From contig JADFVM010000022.1 of NCBI GenBank assembly GCA_015222555.1, forward strand, positions 1 to 13,267: a DNA stretch of 13,267 bases, given 5' to 3'. Made by a program: the position numbers and the translations under genes. The notes beneath the pieces were generated by a model. That model was not told where the DNA came from. It saw only the letters and a list, made by a program, of their open reading frames with translations, and ran no database searches. Shown piece after piece: positions 5,796-10,420 of this stretch. This DNA comes from Pseudomonadota bacterium (GTDB lineage Bacteria > Desulfobacterota > JADFVX01). Position 1 is the first letter of the stretch. Each line of letters starts with the position of its first letter.

Positions 5796-7562
5796 TTAGG
5801 CCAAAAAGACAAAGACCACAAAAAGCAAAAATAGAAAAACAAGGGACAGTAATACCGCAGTACCCATAGGCGCCAGGCTGGTTGCTTCCGGCCTTGTCTC
5901 TGTGTTAAGCGCCTCCGTGGCAAAACCCTTCCCCGTTACTCTCATATAAAGTGTCATTAGCGAACTGATGGGCGTCCTACTTAACTGGCCCAACCATCCC
6001 GGAATCGCACGAGCAATGACGCGGTCGGCAAGTCTGTTAACGCCATTTAAAACCTTGTCCATGATATAGTAAAAGAGCCTGCCTCCTTTACGGTAGAACC
6101 AATCGGTATCAAGATTAATGGCTCTCATTTCCGCAGGATAATACCCCGCAAGTATGAGAAGACAGAATGCCAGGGCGCCAAACATCAGCAACTGCAATTG
6201 ACCCACGACATGAGCGCCAGTGTATGGAACGTAATCGACCGGGTATGGAAGAATGTCATACAAAGGGCCCGGAAATACTGCAATAGCAACACATAAGAAG
6301 GCAGCAATCCCCATAGCAAGGAGCATATTAAGTGGGGGTTCCTTTGTCCTTATACCCGAATCATGACCAAAGAATGTGAAAAAAGGAACCTTTATACCCG
6401 CATGGTGAAACACGCCTGCCGAGGCAAATTGTAAGATGAGCCATACGGCAATCAAGTTTCCATGCGCAGCCGCACTAATGATCATGGATTTGCTTATAAA
6501 GCCGCTAAACAGAGGAAATGCGGAGATCGATGCCGCACCTATAATACAAAACAGACAGGTCAAAGGCATGGTCTTGTACAGGCCACCCAGATCCGTGCAC
6601 CTTATCTTCCCGGTCATATAAAGCACAGACCCGGTAGACATGAAAAGAAGTGCCTTGTAAAGGATGTGACAGAAGGCATGGGAAACCGTACCATTTATTG
6701 CCAATGCGGTCCCAATGCCGATCCCACACATCATAAATCCAACCTGGTTGATAAGGCTGTAGGCCAGCACCCGCCTTATGTCATTTTCCAGAACAGCATA
6801 GAAGATCGGCATGGCCGTCATGAACGCCCCGACCCATATCAGTAGTTCAGTGCCCGGAAAGGTTCTTGCCATGAGATACACCGCGCTCTTGGTGGTAAGA
6901 GCACTCATGAATACCGCACCAGTAACGGTCGCTTCGGGATAGGCGTCTTGAAGCCAAGGATGAAGTGGGGGGATCGCAGCGTTCAAGGCAATCCCTATGA
7001 ATATGAGCCAAGAGCCTATCCCGTTCAGCCCAATGTAGCTAAACTCCGTGGTGCCTGAATCGTGGATATAGACCATGATGCCTGCCAGAAGGCACAGACC
7101 TCCGAAGACATGGACCTGGATATACCTGAAGGCTGCAGCCTGTGACGTCTTTGTTCTGCGCGCCAGGATCAGGAATGTAGAGCTGATTGCCAGCAATTCC
7201 CAAAAAATATAAAGAGAAAAAAAATCACCGGAAAAAGTAACACCCAGGGCGCCTCCAGCGTACATCAAGGCTGAAACGTGCTGCAGATCGTCTTCTACTT
7301 TCAGGGCAAAAAGAATCCCTATGAAGGATACAATCGTAAATATATATCCAAAGACCATACTGAGCTTATCAACCCTGCCGAAGATGAGATCGTAATCCAG
7401 AAAATTGACAATCCAGTACTTCCCTTCTGGCATGTTGACAAGGGTTGCAAAGGCAAGAACAGGCAGGACCAACATGAAGGCGGATTTGAGTCTTCCCCTC
7501 ATCAAAGGGACAAAGAGGGCTCCGACAATAAATATTGCTGCTGGAGGAATCAAGCTATTCAT
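5796..7562 (-). CDS. Antiporter-like subunit (MrpD/NuoL-type), 588 aa
   Basis: Polytopic membrane protein of the proton-translocating NADH dehydrogenase/Mrp antiporter family. TM5 glutamate E122 (FWELLA), the HPWLQDAYPEA loop (201-211), TM8 lysine K225, TM10 H295/H299/K303 and TM12 K358 (GFISKS) are present. The TM7 position that is lysine in the other two large subunits here (K222, K224) is asparagine N194 (GIALNAA). After the 14-helix core there is a C-terminal extension (about 480-588) with DTDWFYRKGG, an amphipathic helical stretch and a final hydrophobic helix (about 567-588). This is reminiscent of, but not proven equal to, the lateral arm of NuoL. The ATG at 7562 overlaps the preceding 80-aa gene by 8 bases. 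It is probably one of two subunits taking the place of the MrpA antiporter half. Confidence 0.9.
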   Translation of the reverse strand: MNSLIPPAAIFIVGALFVPLMRGRLKSAFMLVLPVLAFATLVNMPEGKYWIVNFLDYDLIFGRVDKLSMVFGYIFTIVSFIGILFALKVEDDLQHVSALMYAGGALGVTFSGDFFSLYIFWELLAISSTFLILARRTKTSQAAAFRYIQVHVFGGLCLLAGIMVYIHDSGTTEFSYIGLNGIGSWLIFIGIALNAAIPPLHPWLQDAYPEATVTGAVFMSALTTKSAVYLMARTFPGTELLIWVGAFMTAMPIFYAVLENDIRRVLAYSLINQVGFMMCGIGIGTALAINGTVSHAFCHILYKALLFMSTGSVLYMTGKIRCTDLGGLYKTMPLTCLFCIIGAASISAFPLFSGFISKSMIISAAAHGNLIAVWLILQFASAGVFHHAGIKVPFFTFFGHDSGIRTKEPPLNMLLAMGIAAFLCVAIAVFPGPLYDILPYPVDYVPYTGAHVVGQLQLLMFGALAFCLLILAGYYPAEMRAINLDTDWFYRKGGRLFYYIMDKVLNGVNRLADRVIARAIPGWLGQLSRTPISSLMTLYMRVTGKGFATEALNTETRPEATSLAPMGTAVLLSLVFLFLLFVVFVFLA

Positions 7563-7797
7563 AGTGGTTCTCGTCTCTCTTGATAAATATGCGCAATAGT
7601 TTTGCTATGAAAATGAGGAGCACACAGGAGACAAATCCATACACTGCAAAAAATTCCGGGGCACCCTCCCATGGGAACTCAGCATGCTTGTGAATAAAAA
7701 AGTCCACGATAAGGAGCACCACGAGGGATGCATAAAAAAAACCCAGGAATCTTTTTACATTTTCCGGTTTGTCAAAAATTTTCAGCTCTTTTTTCAT
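7555..7797 (-). CDS. Small two-helix membrane protein of unknown function (80 aa)
   Basis: Hypothetical protein of 80 aa. Residues 1-16 are charged; two hydrophobic helices lie at about 17-34 and 49-70, separated by an acidic, aromatic loop (HKHAEFPWEGAPEFF), with a basic/acidic tail RIFIKRDENHYE. Its start at 7797 has GGAG 9 bases upstream, and it overlaps the start of the 588-aa subunit gene by 8 bases. I do not recognise a named family. Position and topology suggest an accessory subunit or assembly factor of the antiporter complex, but that is inference from context only. The tight overlap supports real, coupled translation. Confidence 0.85.
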   Translation of the reverse strand: MKKELKIFDKPENVKRFLGFFYASLVVLLIVDFFIHKHAEFPWEGAPEFFAVYGFVSCVLLIFIAKLLRIFIKRDENHYE

Positions 7798-7820
7798 CTA
7801 AAACCGCTCCTCCTGTTCGG

Positions 7821-7955
7821 CTATAGAAAAGGTCTAAGAAAAATGATGCCCAGATATAGAACAGCTACAAGTAGCACTATATGAAAAACTTTTCTGTATC
7901 CTGGCACAGGCTCATGAGAAAGTATCATTTTTTCTTTACCTTCTCCTTCACTCAT
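7821..7955 (-). CDS. Membrane microprotein (44 aa)
   Basis: Very short gene encoding a 44-aa protein: a polar, acidic N-terminus (MSEGEGKEKM), a linker with HEPVPGYRK (14-22), and one hydrophobic helix (about 23-43) ending in RPFL. Evidence that it is real: TAGGAGGG lies exactly 7 bases before the ATG, the ATG follows the stop of the 493-aa gene by 4 bases, and the next gene begins 23 bases after its stop. The ribosome site is embedded in the last glycine codons of the upstream gene. Predicted topology is a single-span inner-membrane protein. No family is recognised. It may be a small structural subunit of the complex, comparable in size to single-helix supernumerary subunits, but this is inference. 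Confidence 0.82.
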   Translation of the reverse strand: MSEGEGKEKMILSHEPVPGYRKVFHIVLLVAVLYLGIIFLRPFL

Positions 7956-7959
7956 TAGT

Positions 7960-9441
7960 CTACCCTCCTAGTATGCTTTGTACTGCTATGCCCGCCAATC
8001 TAAAAAAGGGCTGCGGATAAAAAAACAGAAAGATGGAACCTGCCGCGGTCACCACGAGTGGGGCCACGCACCATCGGGGAGCCTCTTCAATTTTGTTATC
8101 AAACAAAGATTCCTCCTTCTTGCAGAAAAAGGCCCTGTAGACAATGGGCAAAAGATATGCGGCATTTAGCAAGGTGCTTACAAGAAGGACAATCAACATA
8201 ACTACATGATGGGCTTCGAGCGTCCCTAACAAAAGATACCATTTACTTATGAAACCACCACACGGTGGAAGGCCTATAACGCTCAAGGAGCCAATAAAAA
8301 AAGCAATCATAGTAACCGGCATCCTTTTTCCTATACCGACCATTTCACTGATGTTCTTCTTGCCCGTGGCCACAAAGATGGCGCCCGCACAAAAAAACAG
8401 AGTGATTTTGCCAAAGGCATGCATAGCGATATGCACCATGCTGCCAATCATCCCTGTTGAGGAAAGGAGTGCTATCCCGAGCACAATATAGGAGAGCTGG
8501 CTGATCGTTGAAAAGGCAAGACGTCGCTTTAGTTCATCCTGCGAAAGGGCGATGAGTGAGGCCACTATTACGGTAAAGGCAGCAATATAGCAGATGATGA
8601 TACCAAGATTAAGAGAAAGCAACAGGTCTGTTCCAAAGACTCCTGTTATGACGCGAAGAACGCTAAAAACCCCCACCTTGACAACAGCCACCGCATGCAA
8701 CAAGGCACTGACCGGTGTAGGCGCGACCATAGCTGCGGGAAGCCAAGAATGAAACGGCATAATCGCTGCCTTGGCAAATCCGAGCACGAGCATGAGAAGA
8801 AGCACTACCATTAAGGCTTTAGGTTCGGTTCCGGTGAAAAGACCCTGTTTGGAAAACTCAAGGGTCCCCGTCATATTGTAAGCTATAACCATGGCCGGAA
8901 GAACCAGTCCGATTGAAGTGCCTACGATATATAACAGATATTTTCGCCCTGAGCGGCGCGCCTCAAGGTCCTGGTGGTGAGCAACCAACGGATAGGTGGC
9001 AAGAGAAAGCATTTCGTAAAAGAGATAAAGCGTTAGCAAATTCGCAGCAAATGCCACCCCAATGGTGGCTGACAGGGCCAAGGCAAAAAAACAGAAATAT
9101 CGGGTTTGGCTATGTTCGTTCAAGCTTCGCATATAGCCGATAGAATAAGCGGATGTGACGATCCAGAGTGAAGAGGATACGAGCGCAAAAAGTAATCCAA
9201 GGGCATCAACCCTGAATGCGATTCCCACACCGGGGAGGATATCTATCAGATTGTAAACTATCTCCTGCCCCCGCAAGACCACCGGTATCATGGAAGCAAC
9301 AATGCCAAACTTGATAATACCGGCCAGAAAGGTCCAGCCTTCCCTCAGATTTGGTCTCTTACCGGAGACAATAATAAGAAGGGCGCAAAGAAGAGACACT
9401 GAAACGGCCAATACCGGTTTGATAGATGTGATCGCTTCCAT
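7960..9441 (-). CDS. Antiporter-like subunit (MrpA/NuoL-type), 493 aa
   Basis: Polytopic membrane protein of the NuoL/M/N-MrpA/D family with the full set of transport residues: TM5 E143 (FYEML), TM7 K224 (GFAKAA), the HSWLPAAM loop (231-238), TM8 K255 (VVKVG), H337/H341/K345 and TM12 K400 (GGFISKW). The segment APTPVSALLHAVAVVKVGVF (240-259) is closer in style to MrpA/NuoL than to MrpD. At 493 aa it lacks the MrpA C-terminal domains, which are encoded separately as mbhD and mbhE. It is therefore a candidate for the N-terminal half of a split MrpA. The start is ATG at 9441, 11 bases after the receiver-like gene stop, with only a weak purine-rich ribosome site. It is the first large subunit of the operon. 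Confidence 0.92.
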   Translation of the reverse strand: MEAITSIKPVLAVSVSLLCALLIIVSGKRPNLREGWTFLAGIIKFGIVASMIPVVLRGQEIVYNLIDILPGVGIAFRVDALGLLFALVSSSLWIVTSAYSIGYMRSLNEHSQTRYFCFFALALSATIGVAFAANLLTLYLFYEMLSLATYPLVAHHQDLEARRSGRKYLLYIVGTSIGLVLPAMVIAYNMTGTLEFSKQGLFTGTEPKALMVVLLLMLVLGFAKAAIMPFHSWLPAAMVAPTPVSALLHAVAVVKVGVFSVLRVITGVFGTDLLLSLNLGIIICYIAAFTVIVASLIALSQDELKRRLAFSTISQLSYIVLGIALLSSTGMIGSMVHIAMHAFGKITLFFCAGAIFVATGKKNISEMVGIGKRMPVTMIAFFIGSLSVIGLPPCGGFISKWYLLLGTLEAHHVVMLIVLLVSTLLNAAYLLPIVYRAFFCKKEESLFDNKIEEAPRWCVAPLVVTAAGSIFLFFYPQPFFRLAGIAVQSILGG

Positions 9442-9452
9442 ATTCTCTTAAC

Positions 9453-9815
9453 TCATACCCCCACGGCTGATTGCACCATCTGCCGTACTTCGTGTTCGCT
9501 CAGCGGCTTGTGGAGACAGCCAAAGACTCCAAGACCCATCGCCTCTTTGATCTCATTTTTTTTGTCGGTGCTGGGTAGGTAGAGTACTTGCCAGGCAGGG
9601 ACCTCATTCAAGGCTATTTGCAAATCCATTAAGCGTGGCTGGGAACAAATAGCCCCATCGATAACGACTACGCCTCGCTCGCCACCGCCAAAATCCTTGA
9701 CAAAATCCGCGCAGTTTTCGTAAAGGGTCAACTCGTAACCGAAATAGTTTGAGATCCTTCTCATTACTTTCTCAAGACCCCGGTCCTGAGTGATGAGAGC
9801 CAACCTGTAATCCAT
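9453..9815 (-). CDS. Atypical receiver-domain protein (120 aa)
   Basis: Protein of 120 aa with the alternating strand/helix pattern of a response-regulator receiver. D53 in VVVIDG sits at the phosphoacceptor position, S82/T83 near the switch position, and K103-P104 matches the KP motif. However, the two acidic Mg-binding residues that normally follow strand 1 are T9 and Q10 (LALITQD), with only D11 nearby. Metal-dependent phosphorylation may thus be impaired, and this could be a phosphorylation-independent or pseudo-receiver. There is no output domain. It is the first gene of the antiporter operon, about 600 bases downstream of the sigma-54 regulator and 11 bases before the first antiporter subunit. 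The ribosome site is weak (AGGA 10 bases upstream). The receiver fold is fairly sure; the signalling role is not. Confidence 0.8.
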   Translation of the reverse strand: MDYRLALITQDRGLEKVMRRISNYFGYELTLYENCADFVKDFGGGERGVVVIDGAICSQPRLMDLQIALNEVPAWQVLYLPSTDKKNEIKEAMGLGVFGCLHKPLSEHEVRQMVQSAVGV

Positions 9816-9881
9816 ACGTCTTCAGTCCTCTCTCCTGCATCCAAGGGCCACGTCTATGTAGGAAACAAACGAAAAATACCT

Positions 9882-9893
9882 GAAGTATACTTC
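9882..9893. promoter_or_regulatory. 12-bp perfect palindrome in operon leader
   Basis: GAAGTATACTTC is a perfect dyad located about 67 bases upstream of the first operon gene, just beyond the 85-bp repeat element. It has the form of a dimer-binding operator, but no second copy was noticed and no specific regulator can be named. Confidence 0.25.
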
Positions 9894-9897
9894 TGCT

Positions 9898-9982
9898 GTC
9901 ATTGCGAGGGAGGTATGACCAAAGCAATCCCACCAAAATGCATGGATTGCTTCGTCGTTAGTCCCTCTTTCTTCGCAATGAC
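9898..9982. repeat. REP-like palindromic repeat element (85 bp)
   Basis: Termini GTCATTGCGA (9898-9907) and TCGCAATGAC (9973-9982) are exact inverted repeats. Inner arms AAGCAATCC (9922-9930) and GGATTGCTT (9944-9952) pair around a 13-base loop, and GAGGGA/TCCCTC adds a middle stem. This form, with CATTGCGA ends and GAAGCAATCC cores, is familiar as an interspersed short palindromic repeat in many environmental bacterial genomes. It would form a long hairpin in the operon leader. There is no coding content. Confidence 0.7.
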
Positions 9983-10028
9983 CTCTTGGAATTTTTGGGT
10001 TTTCGTTCAGGCGCTAACTATGACGACA

Positions 10029-10045
10029 CTCAAGTTGCGTGCCAG
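10029..10045 (-). promoter_or_regulatory. Candidate sigma-54 (-24/-12) promoter of the antiporter operon
   Basis: Read on the minus strand: CTGGCACG, four bases, then TTGAG. The -24 half is a perfect match to the YTGGCACG consensus and the spacing is right. The -12 half has TTGA where TTGC is expected, one core mismatch. It points at the antiporter operon and would give a leader of about 200 bases that includes the REP-like element. The neighbouring sigma-54 activator gene supports it; the -12 mismatch argues for caution. Confidence 0.35.
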
Positions 10046-10235
10046 AGCCGACAATTTTTCTTCAGAAGTACCGTGGATGTAAATAACTCATTCAATTTAT
10101 TGATTATTATTATGTTATTACAGGAAAAAAAGAAAAGAAAAGAAGGTTGTAAAAAATACACTAAAATTGTTCAATATGTGACACCCCGATAAACCTTATA
10201 GGTTATTTTGAAAGCTAACGCACGGATTGAAGGAA

Positions 10236-10276
10236 TGTCTAAAATACAACTTTAATTAGGCAAATTTGTCTAAAAT
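10236..10276. promoter_or_regulatory. Direct repeat TGTCTAAAAT, candidate upstream activator sites
   Basis: The 10-mer TGTCTAAAAT occurs at 10236-10245 and again at 10267-10276, a period of 31 bp, close to three helical turns, so both copies face the same side of DNA. They lie roughly 190-245 bp upstream of the -24/-12-like element, within the range where sigma-54 activators bind. The binding role is inferred. Confidence 0.35.
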
Positions 10277-10338
10277 GCGGCATCCTTCACGACAAGTCAA
10301 AAGTAGTTTACACTTTGTTGATCTTGTATTTTGGCAGT

Positions 10339-10412
10339 GAAATTGGAAATTGGAAATTGGGAAGAACACAAAGATGTAAATGTGTTACCTAATTTCAAAT
10401 TTCGAATTTCCA
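10339..10412. repeat. GAAATTG triple repeat with facing inverted copies
   Basis: GAAATTG is repeated three times in tandem (10339-10345, 10346-10352, 10353-10359) and faced by three degenerate inverted units in 10391-10412 (AATTTC-AAATTTC-GAATTTC). Between them ACACA (10366-10370) and TGTGT (10381-10385) form an inner stem. It starts 9 bases beyond the regulator stop codon and could act as a 3' end structure for that transcript, though no U-run is present. It may equally be a dispersed repeat. Confidence 0.5.
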
Positions 10413-10420
10413 AGGTGTCT

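Larger units (their letters stand above)
9816..10420. other. 605-bp intergenic region with repeats and candidate control elements
   Basis: No convincing gene. From high to low coordinate (the direction of transcription) it holds: an imperfect inverted repeat after the regulator gene, a direct repeat of TGTCTAAAAT, a short AACCT-N3-AGGTT palindrome (10192-10204), an A/T-rich stretch with a purine tract (about 10120-10146), a -24/-12-like element (10029-10045), an 85-bp palindromic repeat (9898-9982) and a 12-bp palindrome (9882-9893). Its composition is clearly more A/T-rich than the flanking genes. The arrangement suggests the main regulatory region of the antiporter operon. Confidence 0.7.

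Noticed and set aside
9837..9851. TGGCCC...ATGC just upstream of the first operon gene as a -24/-12 promoter
   Set aside because: GG to GC spacing is one base short, and it would place the start site almost at the initiation codon.
9986..10192. 68-codon plus-strand open frame in the intergenic region
   Set aside because: No ribosome site, low-complexity lysine-rich end caused by the purine tract, overlaps the sigma-54-like element, and its product resembles no protein I know.
9816..10420. CRISPR array or tRNA/ncRNA gene in the intergenic region
   Set aside because: Repeats are few, short and not regularly spaced with unique spacers; no cloverleaf or CCA-like 3' end seen.
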